A DNA stretch of 64,000 nucleotides from Micromonospora ureilytica (GCF_015751765.1 NZ_JADOTX010000001.1:5828001-5892000), one strand, 5' to 3'. Positions 54,905 through 63,189 are shown, counted from the first letter of the stretch. Numbers and translations are program-made. The notes: a model not told the origin generated them from the letters alone.

Positions 54905-55801
54905 GTGACCGATCTGGTGCGGGCCTCGGGCCCGGTGGTGATGGGCGTCCTCAACGTCACACCGGACTCCTTCTCCGACGGCGGACGGTACGCCGACCTG
55001 GACGCCGCCGTCGGACATGGCGTCCGTCTCCGCGACGCGGGTGCGCACCTGGTCGACATCGGCGGCGAGTCGACCCGTCCGGGCGCTGAGCGGATCGACG
55101 CTGCGACCGAGGCCGAGCGGGTGTTGCCGGTCATCCGCGAGCTGACCGCCGCCGGCGTGAGGGTCAGCGTCGACACCAGCCGCGCACGGGTCGCGGAGGC
55201 GGCTCTGGCCGCCGGCGCGGCGGTGGTCAACGACGTCTCCGGTGGCCTGGCCGACCCGGACATGGCCCGTGTGGTCCGCGACGCGCACTGCCCGTGGGTG
55301 CTGATGCACTGGCGTGGGCACTCCCGTGGGATGCGCGAGCTGGCCACCTACACCGACGTGGTGGCCGACGTCCGGGCCGAGTTGGCCGAACGGATCGACG
55401 CGGCGCTGGCCGCCGGGGTGTCCGCCGACCGCCTCATCGTCGACCCCGGGCTCGGCTTCGCCAAGACGGCCGCCCACAACTGGGAACTCAGCGCCCGCCT
55501 GCCGGAGCTCCTGGATCTGGGCTACCCGCTGCTCTTCGGGGCCAGCCGTAAGTCGTACCTCGGTGGGTTGCTCGCCGCGTCGGACGGCACGCCGCGACCG
55601 ACCGCCCAGCGGGAGGCGGCCACCGTGGCCACCAGCGTGCTGGCGGTCGCGGCGGGCGCCTGGGGCGTACGCGTGCACGACGTGCAGGCCACCGCCGACG
55701 CGCTCGCCGTCTGGGTCGCCACCGGAAGCCCGCGCCTGGCCGTGCCGCCGCACGACCGGAAGCGAGCGCAACACGACCACGAGCATGGGGTACGGCGATG
55801 A
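54905..55801 (+). CDS. folP: Dihydropteroate synthase
   Basis: A 298-aa folate enzyme joining p-aminobenzoate to the pterin pyrophosphate. It has MGVLNVTPDSFSDGG (about residues 14-28), the pterin-site motif GGESTRPGA, VSVDTSRARV, and DPGLGFAKT, all in normal order. It ends with a polar tail of about 20 residues. ATG of folB overlaps its stop (ATGA). Confidence 0.97.
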   Translation: MTDLVRASGPVVMGVLNVTPDSFSDGGRYADLDAAVGHGVRLRDAGAHLVDIGGESTRPGAERIDAATEAERVLPVIRELTAAGVRVSVDTSRARVAEAALAAGAAVVNDVSGGLADPDMARVVRDAHCPWVLMHWRGHSRGMRELATYTDVVADVRAELAERIDAALAAGVSADRLIVDPGLGFAKTAAHNWELSARLPELLDLGYPLLFGASRKSYLGGLLAASDGTPRPTAQREAATVATSVLAVAAGAWGVRVHDVQATADALAVWVATGSPRLAVPPHDRKRAQHDHEHGVRR

Positions 55802-56166
55802 CGACGGATCGGATCCACCTGACCGGCCTGCGGGCGCGCGGCCGGCACGGGGTGTACGACTTCGAACGCGTACAGGGGCAGGACTTCGTGGTCGACGCCG
55901 TCCTGGAGCTGGACCTCGGCCCGGCTGCCGCCACCGACGACGTCACCGCCACCGTGCACTACGGCGAGTTGGCCGAACGCCTGGTCGCGGTGGTGACGGG
56001 CGAGCCGGTGAACCTGATCGAGACCCTCGCGGACCGGCTCCTCGCGGTCTGCCTCGCCGACGAACGGGTCGACGCCGCGACGATCACCGTGCACAAGCCG
56101 GAGGCCCCGGTGCCGCACACCTTCACCGACGTGGCCGTCACCATGACCCGGGCGCGTGCCAGGTGA
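55798..56166 (+). CDS. folB: Dihydroneopterin aldolase
   Basis: A 122-aa protein. RIHLTGLRARGRHGVYDFER at the N-terminus (Gly-x-His-Gly) and the late KPEAPVP segment are characteristic. It converts dihydroneopterin to 6-hydroxymethyl-dihydropterin. Both ends overlap neighbours by 4 nt. Confidence 0.95.
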   Translation: MTTDRIHLTGLRARGRHGVYDFERVQGQDFVVDAVLELDLGPAAATDDVTATVHYGELAERLVAVVTGEPVNLIETLADRLLAVCLADERVDAATITVHKPEAPVPHTFTDVAVTMTRARAR

Positions 56167-56690
56167 CCCGGGCGATCCTCTCGCTCGGCAGCAACCTGGG
56201 TGACCGCCTGGAGCACCTGCGCACGGCCGTCGCCACCCTCGGCGACGCGGTGCTCGTGCTCTCCGGGGTGTACGAGACTCCACCGTGGGGCGACACCGAG
56301 CAGCCCGCGTACCTCAACGCGGTGGTGCTCGCCCAGGACGAGAGCGCGACCCCGCGCGACTGGCTCGAGCGGGCCCGCGACGCGGAGCGCGCGGCCGGCC
56401 GGGTCCGTGACCCGCAGCGGCGGTTCGGGCCGCGCACCCTCGACGTGGACGTGATCGCGGTCTGGGGCGACGACGACGAGCCGGTGCTCAGCGACGACGA
56501 GGAGCTGACCCTGCCGCACCCCCGGGCGCACCTGCGCGCCTTCGTGCTGCGTCCGTGGATCGACATCCAGCCGTACGGTCGGCTGCCCGGCCACGGCTGG
56601 CTGACCGACCTGCTGACCACCGGTCCCGCGGCGGACGAGGCGTTGGAACTGCGTCCCCGGCCGGAGTTGGCGTTAGAGTCGACGGCATGA
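56163..56690 (+). CDS. folK: HPPK, hydroxymethyl-dihydropterin pyrophosphokinase
   Basis: A 175-aa enzyme starting at GTG 56163. SLGSNLGDRLEHLR and FGPRTLDVDVI (the two metal-binding Asp) are the family signatures. It follows folB with a GTGA overlap. Its own stop overlaps an 8-codon mini-ORF that leads to the DUF3180 gene. Confidence 0.96.
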   Translation: MTRAILSLGSNLGDRLEHLRTAVATLGDAVLVLSGVYETPPWGDTEQPAYLNAVVLAQDESATPRDWLERARDAERAAGRVRDPQRRFGPRTLDVDVIAVWGDDDEPVLSDDEELTLPHPRAHLRAFVLRPWIDIQPYGRLPGHGWLTDLLTTGPAADEALELRPRPELALESTA

Positions 56691-56713
56691 CCGAGCGGAA
56701 CCGGCCGGCATGA
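56674..56713 (+). other. Leaderless -10 and 8-codon bridging mini-ORF
   Basis: TAGAGT (56674-56679) lies 7 nt before ATG 56687. The ORF from there reads 8 codons to TGA 56711-56713. Its ATG overlaps the folK stop (ATGA), and its stop overlaps the ATG of the DUF3180 gene (ATGA). It may serve as a leaderless landing site that couples into the DUF3180 gene. Confidence 0.4.
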
Positions 56714-57246
56714 CGCAGGCGAAGCCCTCACCCCGCGGGTCGGGCCCGGACGGGTCCCGGATGGGCCCCACCCGGATCTCGACCCTTGTCGTGGCCGGCC
56801 TGGGTGCGGCGGCGGTGGCCTGGCTGCTGATCAGCTCCCTCTACTACAGCGGCATTCCCCGGCTGCCCTGGCTGCCGGTGGTGACGCTGGCCGGCCTCGC
56901 CGTGCTGGAGGCGTACGCCGCGATCAACACGCGGGGCCGGATCGAGCGCAAGCCGGGCCGGGAGCCGGTCAACCCGCTGGTGGTTGCCCGGTTCGTGGTG
57001 CTGGCCAAGGCGTCGGCACTCGCCGCGGCGATCTTCGCGGGCTTCTACGCGGGGCTCAGCGGCTGGCTCTTCGTGGAGACCACCCGCGCAGCCCTGGACG
57101 ATCGACCGGCCGCTGTTGGTGGCCTGCTCGCCTCGCTGGCCCTGGTCGGCGCCGCGCTCTGGCTGGAGCGCTCCTGCCGGGTGCCGGAACGCCCGGACGA
57201 CGAGCGCGAGCAGGACCCATGGGAGAGCCACCCCGGCCAGCGCTGA
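56710..57246 (+). CDS. DUF3180-family membrane protein
   Basis: A 178-aa protein with four TM helices (about 24-43, 52-72, 95-116, 130-150) and a conserved interhelical RGRIERKPGREPVNPLVVARF segment. DUF3180 genes follow folK across actinobacteria. Function unknown. ATG 56710 is coupled to the upstream mini-ORF. Confidence 0.88.
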   Translation: MTQAKPSPRGSGPDGSRMGPTRISTLVVAGLGAAAVAWLLISSLYYSGIPRLPWLPVVTLAGLAVLEAYAAINTRGRIERKPGREPVNPLVVARFVVLAKASALAAAIFAGFYAGLSGWLFVETTRAALDDRPAAVGGLLASLALVGAALWLERSCRVPERPDDEREQDPWESHPGQR

Positions 57247-57277
57247 GCAGGGGGTTACGCCCGGCTGCGGGCGCGGG

Positions 57278-57283
57278 TACGGT
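57278..57283 (+). promoter_or_regulatory. Possible -10 box (TACGGT) in the 119-bp gap before the permease-like gene
   Basis: TANNNT hexamer about 83 bp before ATG 57366, which has its own Shine-Dalgarno (GGGGAGG). It implies a leadered transcript. No -35 element was identified. Confidence 0.3.
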
Positions 57284-57365
57284 GCCTGCGATCGGAGAGC
57301 AAGGGCCGCCCAGGGTCCGTCCGCGCGCCGGACCGGGGACGGCCGGCCACTGGGGAGGCGGCGTC

Positions 57366-58580
57366 ATGGGGTACGAAGAAGCGGGCCGGGACCGGTCGGC
57401 CGAACCCTCGTCGGGGGTGCCGGCCGCCGTACTGGACAACGTCTTCGACGACCCCACCCACGGTGAGCCTGGCCGGGACCGGATCGGCGTACACCTGGGG
57501 TGGGAGCTGCTGCTGCTGGTTGGGCTGGCAGTCGTGAGCTGGTTGCTCTGGCAGGAGGATCCGGCCGCCGTGCGCGACGGCAACCTACGGACGCTGCTGA
57601 TCGACGCGGTCGGGCTGGGGTTGCTCGCCCTGGCGGCGGGGCTGAGCCTGCGTACGGCCGCACCGAACCTGGCGGTCGGCCCGGTCGCGGTGGCGGCGGC
57701 CCTGCACTACGCCGAGCAGGGTGATCGGGGCCTGCCGGCGTCGATCGGGCCGGCCCTGGCGGTCGCCGCGGTGGGCGGGCTCGCGCTGGCGCTGGCCGTG
57801 GTGGTGCTGCACGTGCCGGGCTGGGCGGCCAGCCTGGCCGGCGCCGCCGCCGTGGTGGTGTACATCGAACGCCGTTCGGCGCCGGTGCTGGTGCAGGGCG
57901 ACTACGACCCCACCAGCAGCGCGGGGTATCTCTTCGCCGGCTTCGCCGCGGTGGCCGTCCTCGGCGGGCTGTTCGGCGCGATCCGGGCGATCCGCCGGCT
58001 CGTCGGCCGGTACCGACCGATGGCCGACCCGGCCCTTCGGCGGGGCGCGGTGTCCGCCGTGGTGACCGCCGTCGCCCTGGTCGTCTCCACGGTGCTGGCC
58101 GCTCTCGCCGGCGTGCTGCTCGCCGCCAACGACCCCGGGCCGGTGGCGCCCACCTCGGGGCTGGACTCGACGGTGCTGGCGATCGGCGTGGCCCTGCTCG
58201 CCGGCACCAGCGCGTATGGCCGCCGGGGCGGCGTGTTCGGCACGCTGCTGGCGGTCGGCCTGGTCACCGTCTTCCAGGTGTACGCGGTGGAGCGCGGCTG
58301 GACGTTGAGCAACTGGGTGGTCGGTGGGGCCGCGCTCGGCGTCGGGCTGCTGGCCACCAGGCTGGTCGAGACGCTCGGGCGGCCTCGACCGGGCAGCCCG
58401 GAGAGGCCGGAGCCGGTCAGCGACGGCACGATCAGCTCGGGTTGGACCATGCAGCAGCCGCAGTCCGTCGAGAACTGGCCTCCCACGCTGCCGACCCAGG
58501 CCGCGCCCCAACCGGTCGACCCGTGGCGGGATCCGCGCTGGGAGGACGGCCCGCGGCGGTGGGACACAGACGAGCGGTGA
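57366..58580 (+). CDS. Orphan RbsC-like (BPD_transp_2-type) membrane protein
   Basis: A 404-aa protein from ATG 57366. About ten TM helices span residues 48-350. The segment AIGVALLAGTSAYGRRGGVFGTLL resembles the conserved GGxSxxGGxGxxxGTLLG loop of ribose-type ABC permeases. A Pro/Trp-rich cytoplasmic tail of about 55 residues follows. No ATPase or binding protein is adjacent, so either partners are elsewhere or it is no longer an ABC permease. Confidence 0.78.
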   Translation: MGYEEAGRDRSAEPSSGVPAAVLDNVFDDPTHGEPGRDRIGVHLGWELLLLVGLAVVSWLLWQEDPAAVRDGNLRTLLIDAVGLGLLALAAGLSLRTAAPNLAVGPVAVAAALHYAEQGDRGLPASIGPALAVAAVGGLALALAVVVLHVPGWAASLAGAAAVVVYIERRSAPVLVQGDYDPTSSAGYLFAGFAAVAVLGGLFGAIRAIRRLVGRYRPMADPALRRGAVSAVVTAVALVVSTVLAALAGVLLAANDPGPVAPTSGLDSTVLAIGVALLAGTSAYGRRGGVFGTLLAVGLVTVFQVYAVERGWTLSNWVVGGAALGVGLLATRLVETLGRPRPGSPERPEPVSDGTISSGWTMQQPQSVENWPPTLPTQAAPQPVDPWRDPRWEDGPRRWDTDER

Positions 58581-58620
58581 CCCCCGTCGCGTCCGCCGAG
58601 CCGGAGCTGATCTCGACCGT

Positions 58621-58626
58621 TAGGCT
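58621..58626 (+). promoter_or_regulatory. Leaderless-type -10 box
   Basis: TAGGCT, 7 nt before ATG 58634. It disfavours the GTG at 58577, which would couple to the previous gene. Confidence 0.55.
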
Positions 58627-58633
58627 CGGCGAC

Positions 58634-58942
58634 ATGACCGACACACCTGCCGCCACCCCCGGCGGAACCTCGTTCGAGGAGCTTGACGCGCTGTCCACCG
58701 AGGAGCTGCGGGAGCGGGCGTTCGCCCGGGCCCGGGAGCGTCGGGACGTGGGCTTCTACTGGTCGGTGCTGCGCCGCCTGCCGAACGCGGACGAGGCGAC
58801 GGTGCTGGACGGCGCCCCGAACTCGATCGGCCCGACGATCGACGAGGCCAACGCGCTGTGGCGGGAGCTGACCGGTCACGGCTACGAGGAGTCGGCGCCG
58901 CTGCTGCGGGCCGCCTTCATCGACTACCTGATGAAGCACTGA
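58634..58942 (+). CDS. Small soluble protein of unknown function
   Basis: A 102-aa acidic protein, largely helical, with EELDALSTEELRERAFARARERRD followed by a DVGFYWSVLRRLPNADEA stretch (split by the length rule). There is no TM helix. Family not recognised. Its stop overlaps an apparent CTG start for the next gene. Confidence 0.7.
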   Translation: MTDTPAATPGGTSFEELDALSTEELRERAFARARERRDVGFYWSVLRRLPNADEATVLDGAPNSIGPTIDEANALWRELTGHGYEESAPLLRAAFIDYLMKH

Positions 58943-59499
58943 GCCGCTCGGGGCAGCCCAGGTCGGCCCGAGCCACCGGTTCGGGGCCTGGGCGGATCGC
59001 GTCGCTCATCCACCGCTCCGGCCCGGTCAGCCGCTACGGCACGGCCGCCGGCACCGGGGCGCTCGCCGTGCTGCTGCTGGTGGGCATCTGCGGCAGTCCG
59101 GCGTACACCGGTTGGGCCGTCAGCCTGACCGACCCGGAGTCGGGCGGTGCCTTCTACGCGCGCCTGCTCGCCTGGCCGGCCTGGCGGCTCGACGCGGACG
59201 GGCAGGCCGGCGGGTTGTTCGCCGCCGACGTGCGGGCCGTGCTGTTGGTGGTCCTGGCGGTGGCCCTGCTCTACCTGTTGCCCGCCGCCCAGGTCGCCCG
59301 GGTGCCCGGCCCGGTCAGCCAGTTCTTCTCCGGCTGGGCCGCCTACGTGTTGGCCGGTGGGCTGGCCGCAGTGCTGGCGGCGCTGCTCGGCCCGGCGCCG
59401 TCACTGCTGGGGGCCCTGCAGGACGCCAGCGCCGGTGCCGGTTACGGCTTCCTCACCGGGTGGATCATCGGCATCGCCAGCCTCGGCGGTCGCGCCTGA
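58939..59499 (+). CDS. Four-TM membrane protein, probable CTG start
   Basis: A 186-aa protein if read from CTG 58939, which overlaps the preceding stop (CTGA). The only in-frame ATG/GTG/TTG before the first TM is GTG 58858, deep inside the previous gene. Hydrophobic segments lie at about residues 35-52, 80-103, 120-145 and 158-178. Function unknown. Confidence 0.65.
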   Translation: MSRSGQPRSARATGSGPGRIASLIHRSGPVSRYGTAAGTGALAVLLLVGICGSPAYTGWAVSLTDPESGGAFYARLLAWPAWRLDADGQAGGLFAADVRAVLLVVLAVALLYLLPAAQVARVPGPVSQFFSGWAAYVLAGGLAAVLAALLGPAPSLLGALQDASAGAGYGFLTGWIIGIASLGGRA

Positions 59500-59524
59500 C
59501 CCGGCCGGGGCGGGGTCAGGCGCG
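59492..59524. terminator. Hairpin at the 3' end of the 58939 gene
   Basis: GCGCCTGACCC (59492-59502) pairs with 59513-59523, loop 10 nt, and the flanking C59491-G59524 also pairs. It spans the stop codon and lies before the convergent ABC ATPase gene. Confidence 0.65.
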
Positions 59525-59553
59525 GCGGTCGTGCCCGACCCGGCCGGGGTGGG

Positions 59554-60531
59554 TCAGCTGGTCGGGCGGCCGAGGTCGAGGAGACGCTGTCGGCTGAGCG
59601 CGCCCACCGGTCGGCCGGCGTCGGTCACGACGAGCCGGTCCCGGCCCGAGGTGAGCAGGACCGCCAACGCGTCGTACGCGGAGCCGTCCAGCGCGACGGT
59701 GGGCAGGTCCGCTGCGGCGTCCTCGGGCACCGGCTCCAGCGCCTCCCGGTCGAGCGGGGTGACGGCCAGCCGGCGGATGCCCCGGTCGGCGCCGACGAAC
59801 TCGCGTACGAACGGAGTGGCGGGTGCGCCGAGCAGCGTGGCAGGGGTGTCGTACTGCTCCAGGTGCCCGCCCTCGGAGAGCACCGCGATCCGGTCACCGA
59901 GTCGGACCGCCTCGTCGAGGTCGTGGGTGACCAGCACGATGGTCTTGCGCACCTCGGCCTGCAGGCGCAGGAACTCCTCCTGGAGGTGGGCTCGGACGAT
60001 CGGGTCGACGGCCGAGAACGGCTCGTCCATCAACAGCACCACAGGGTCGGCGGCGAGCGCGCGGGCGACCCCGACCCGCTGCCGCTGGCCACCCGACAGC
60101 TCGTGCGGGTAGCGACCACCGAACTCGGTCGGGTCCAGCCCGACCAGGTCGAGCAACTCGTCGACCCGGGCCCGGGTCTGGCCCTTGGGCCAGCGGAGCA
60201 GGCCCGGCACGGTGGCCACGTTGGCCCGTACCGTCTGGTGTGGAAAGAGACCGACGTTCTGGATCACGTACCCGATTCGACGGCGTAGTCGTACCGGGTC
60301 GACGTCGGTGACATCCTCGTCGCCGAGTGTGATGCGACCGGCGGTCGGTTCGATCAGCCGATTGATCATCCGCAGCACTGTCGACTTGCCGCAGCCGGAC
60401 GGGCCGATCAGCACCACCAGCTCGCCGGCCCGGACATCCAGGCTGAGGTCCCGGACAGCTTCGGTGCCGTTCGGGTAGCGCTTCTGGATGCCCTGCAGGG
60501 TGATCGACGCCGCGCGAGGTGATTGGGCCAC
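59554..60531 (-). CDS. OpuCA-like betaine/choline-type ABC transporter ATPase
   Basis: About 325 residues from GTG 60531, which has GGAGG 8 nt upstream; GTG 60558 is an in-frame alternative only 2 bp from the divergent permease start. It has Walker A GPSGCGKST (about residue 37), signature LSGGQRQRVGVARAL, and Walker B LLMDEPFSAVD. A C-terminal CBS-like segment (DRLVVTDAGRPVGALS) is typical of quaternary-amine transporters that sense ionic strength. It energises the two permeases on the other strand. Confidence 0.92.
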   Translation of the reverse strand: MAQSPRAASITLQGIQKRYPNGTEAVRDLSLDVRAGELVVLIGPSGCGKSTVLRMINRLIEPTAGRITLGDEDVTDVDPVRLRRRIGYVIQNVGLFPHQTVRANVATVPGLLRWPKGQTRARVDELLDLVGLDPTEFGGRYPHELSGGQRQRVGVARALAADPVVLLMDEPFSAVDPIVRAHLQEEFLRLQAEVRKTIVLVTHDLDEAVRLGDRIAVLSEGGHLEQYDTPATLLGAPATPFVREFVGADRGIRRLAVTPLDREALEPVPEDAAADLPTVALDGSAYDALAVLLTSGRDRLVVTDAGRPVGALSRQRLLDLGRPTS

Positions 60532-60548
60532 GCTGGCAGCCTCCGGGG

Positions 60549-60554
60549 TAACGT
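60549..60554 (+). promoter_or_regulatory. Leaderless-type -10 box of the first permease
   Basis: TAACGT, 6 nt before ATG 60561. It overlaps the leader of the divergent ATPase gene, so the two transcription units share their control region. Confidence 0.5.
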
Positions 60555-60560
60555 CCACGT

Positions 60561-61247
60561 ATGTCCTTCCGCCTGAGCTACCGGGCCGACCCGGGTAACC
60601 CCTGGTTCTCCTGGCAGTACGTGCGGGACAACTCTGACACGATCCTCGCCGCGGTGCGCGAACACGCCTCCCTCACCGGGCGGGCGGTGTTGATCGCGGT
60701 GCTGATCGCCCTGCCGTTGTCCGTGCTGGCGTACTGGGTCCGTCCGCTCGCCGGGCCGATCCTCGCCGTCAGCGGGGTGGTCTACACCATCCCGTCGTTG
60801 GCCCTCTTCGCGTTCATCGCCCCCTACCTGGGCACCGGGGCGACCACGGTGCTTGTCGGGCTGGTCCTCTACGCGCTGCTGCTGATCGTGCGCAACGTGG
60901 TGGCCGGCCTCAACCAGGTGCCCCCGGAGGTCCGGGAGGCCGCCGAGGGCATGGGTTACGGCCGGTGGGGGCGCCTGTTCCGGATCGACCTGCCGCTGGC
61001 GCTGCCGGGCATCGTGACAGGCGTACGGCTGGCGACCGTCTCGACGGTGGCGTTGGTCACGGTCGGGGTGCTGGTCGGGCACGGCGGGCTCGGGCAGTTG
61101 ATCTTCGCGGGTTTCCAGAACAACCTCTACAAGGCTGAGATCATGACCGCCGCGCTGCTCTGCGTGGCGCTCGCGGTCGTGCTCGACCTGCTGCTCATCC
61201 TGGTCGCCCGACTGGTGACCCCCTGGTCCACCCGGAGGGCACGGTGA
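60561..61247 (+). CDS. OpuCB-like permease, betaine/choline ABC transporter
   Basis: A 228-aa inner-membrane protein with about five or six TM helices and a BPD_transp_1 EAA loop (EVREAAEGMGYGRWGRLFRIDLPLALPG, broken here: EAAEGMG then LPLALPG). It forms a heterodimeric channel with the next protein, whose start overlaps its stop (GTGA). Confidence 0.93.
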   Translation: MSFRLSYRADPGNPWFSWQYVRDNSDTILAAVREHASLTGRAVLIAVLIALPLSVLAYWVRPLAGPILAVSGVVYTIPSLALFAFIAPYLGTGATTVLVGLVLYALLLIVRNVVAGLNQVPPEVREAAEGMGYGRWGRLFRIDLPLALPGIVTGVRLATVSTVALVTVGVLVGHGGLGQLIFAGFQNNLYKAEIMTAALLCVALAVVLDLLLILVARLVTPWSTRRAR

Positions 61248-61984
61248 CCGTCGCGGCGAACCCGATCGGGCAGGCGATCACCTGGATCAACGACCCGCTG
61301 AACTGGACCAACCCCGGCGGCATGCTGGACCGGCTCGGTGAGCACCTGACGATCTCGGCCCTGGCGGTGGCGCTCGGCTGCCTGGTGGCCTGGCCGCTCG
61401 GCCTCTGGCTGGGGCACCTCGGCCGCGGTGGCGGCCTCGTGGTGCTGATCTCCAACGCCACCCTGGCCATCCCCACCCTGGCGCTGCTGACCATCCTGCC
61501 GGTGGCCTTCGCCAGCGGCTTCGGGCGGACGCCGGTCGTGGTGGCACTGGCCGTCTTCGCCGTGCCGCCGCTGCTGGCCAACGCCTACACCGGGGTGCGG
61601 CAGGTCGACCCGGAGGCTCGCGACGCGGCCCGGGGGATGGGCCTGTCCAGCTCGCAACTGTTGCGCCGGGTGGAGTTGCCGCTCGCAGTGCCATATCTGG
61701 CGGCCGGCTTCCGCACCGCGGCGGTTCAGGTGATCGCGACCGCGGCGCTGGCGTCCTTCGTCAACGGCGGCGGCCTGGGCCAGATCATCCGGACCGGCTT
61801 CGGTATCGGTATCGCGGCCGGCGGCGGGCAGATCGTCGCCGGCGGTGTGCTGGTGGCTGGGCTCGCGCTGCTCGCCGAGGTGGTCCTCGGCGGCGTCGAA
61901 CGACTGGTGACCCCCAAACCGCTGCGGCGCGGGCGACAGCGCCTGGGGCGGCCCCGAGCCGCAGATGCCACCGGGAGCGCCTGA
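61244..61984 (+). CDS. OpuCD-like second permease
   Basis: A 246-aa protein with the same fold; EAA-type loop DPEARDAARGMGLSSSQLL followed by RRVELPLAVP. The N-terminal ~40 residues are amphipathic. Coupled to the upstream permease by overlap. The binding protein follows after 200 bp. Confidence 0.93.
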   Translation: MTVAANPIGQAITWINDPLNWTNPGGMLDRLGEHLTISALAVALGCLVAWPLGLWLGHLGRGGGLVVLISNATLAIPTLALLTILPVAFASGFGRTPVVVALAVFAVPPLLANAYTGVRQVDPEARDAARGMGLSSSQLLRRVELPLAVPYLAAGFRTAAVQVIATAALASFVNGGGLGQIIRTGFGIGIAAGGGQIVAGGVLVAGLALLAEVVLGGVERLVTPKPLRRGRQRLGRPRAADATGSA

Positions 61985-62184
61985 CCCGTCCGGGTGAGCC
62001 TGCGTCCGGCTGGCGACCCAGGTCCGTCCGATCGGTGACGATGGGGTGACGAAGTCCATCCCAGGTTGTCGGTCGGTTGCGGAGCATGTTGGGTGGACAT
62101 TCGCGGGCGACCGATAGTCAGGATCGCCCGTCGGACACGCGGCCGGCCCGGGACGGGCCGCGCCGGGACACGGAAGGCGGGCAC
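61985..62184 (+). other. 200-bp gap before the binding-protein gene
   Basis: No gene. A GATAGT-like sequence (about 62110) could be a -10 box for the binding protein, but no paired -35 is clear. GAAGG at 62172-62176 is its Shine-Dalgarno. Confidence 0.35.
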
Positions 62185-63189
62185 ATGCGCGCACGTACAC
62201 GTCTGGCGATCGGTGCCATCAGCGCCGTCGCCGGGGCAGCGCTCCTCACCGGATGCGGTGACGCCGGCTCGTCCGGCACCGACGCACCGCAGACGAGCGC
62301 CTCCGGCGCCGGGTGCGCCCCGGTCGCCGGCCAGCAGCTCATCGCTCTGCAGGACGACAAGAAGCTCCAGAACTCCGACAACGTCATTCCCGCGGTCAAC
62401 ACCAAGGCGGCCAACCCGCAGCTGATCGCCGCACTGGACAAGGTCTCCGCCGCACTCGACACCCCGAAGCTCATCCAGCTCAACAAGGCCGTCAACGAGG
62501 ACCGCAAGACCGCCAAGGTGGCGGCCGAGGAGTTCGCCAGCGCGAACAACCTCACAGCGGGCATCGCCAAGGGCCCAGGTGGAGACATCACGGTGGGTGC
62601 CGGCAACTTCGCCGAGAGCCAGATCCTGGGCGAGCTGTACCGGATCGCGCTCACCTCCGCCGGCTACCAGGTCAAGGTGCAGCAGATCGGCAACCGGGAG
62701 CTCTACGCGCCGGCTCTGGAGAAGGGCGAGATCCAGGTCGTCCCGGAGTACGCGGCGACGATGGCCGAGTTCCTCAACACCAAGGCCAACGGCCAGAACG
62801 CGCAGCCGGTCTCCTCACCGGACATCAACACGACGGTGACCGCGCTCAAGGCCGAGGGCGACAAGGCCGGCCTCACCTTCGGCACCCCGGCCGCCGCACA
62901 GGACCAGAACGCCTTCGCGGTGACCCAGGCATTCGCCGACAAGTACGGCGTCCGGACCCTCTCCGAGTTGGCGGCGAAGTGCTCCGGCAGCGCGACCTCG
63001 CTGGGTGGCCCGCCGGAGTGCGAGCAGCGTCCGTTCTGCAAGCCGGGCCTGGAGAAGACGTACGGGCTGTCGGTCGGCAAGTTCTCCTCGCTGGACCAGG
63101 GCGGCCCGCTGACCAAGAGCGGGCTGCGTGACGGTTCGATCAGCGTGGGCCTGATCTTCTCCTCGGATGGTGCCTTCGCCACCAGCTGA
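62185..63189 (+). CDS. OpuAC-family binding lipoprotein, apparently circularly permuted
   Basis: A 334-aa lipoprotein, lipobox LLTGC (Cys24). Residues about 50-124 (QLIALQDDKK ... ASANNL) match what is normally the C-terminal end of OpuCC-type binders (LEDDKKxxPxxNxxPxV ... AxxFLxxxxL). The usual N-terminal start, DITVGAGNFAESQILGELY, appears only at about residue 133. The protein ends after the normally internal GLIFSSDGA. Order of segments is therefore rotated. Ligand expected to be betaine, choline or a related osmolyte. Confidence 0.9.
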   Translation: MRARTRLAIGAISAVAGAALLTGCGDAGSSGTDAPQTSASGAGCAPVAGQQLIALQDDKKLQNSDNVIPAVNTKAANPQLIAALDKVSAALDTPKLIQLNKAVNEDRKTAKVAAEEFASANNLTAGIAKGPGGDITVGAGNFAESQILGELYRIALTSAGYQVKVQQIGNRELYAPALEKGEIQVVPEYAATMAEFLNTKANGQNAQPVSSPDINTTVTALKAEGDKAGLTFGTPAAAQDQNAFAVTQAFADKYGVRTLSELAAKCSGSATSLGGPPECEQRPFCKPGLEKTYGLSVGKFSSLDQGGPLTKSGLRDGSISVGLIFSSDGAFATS

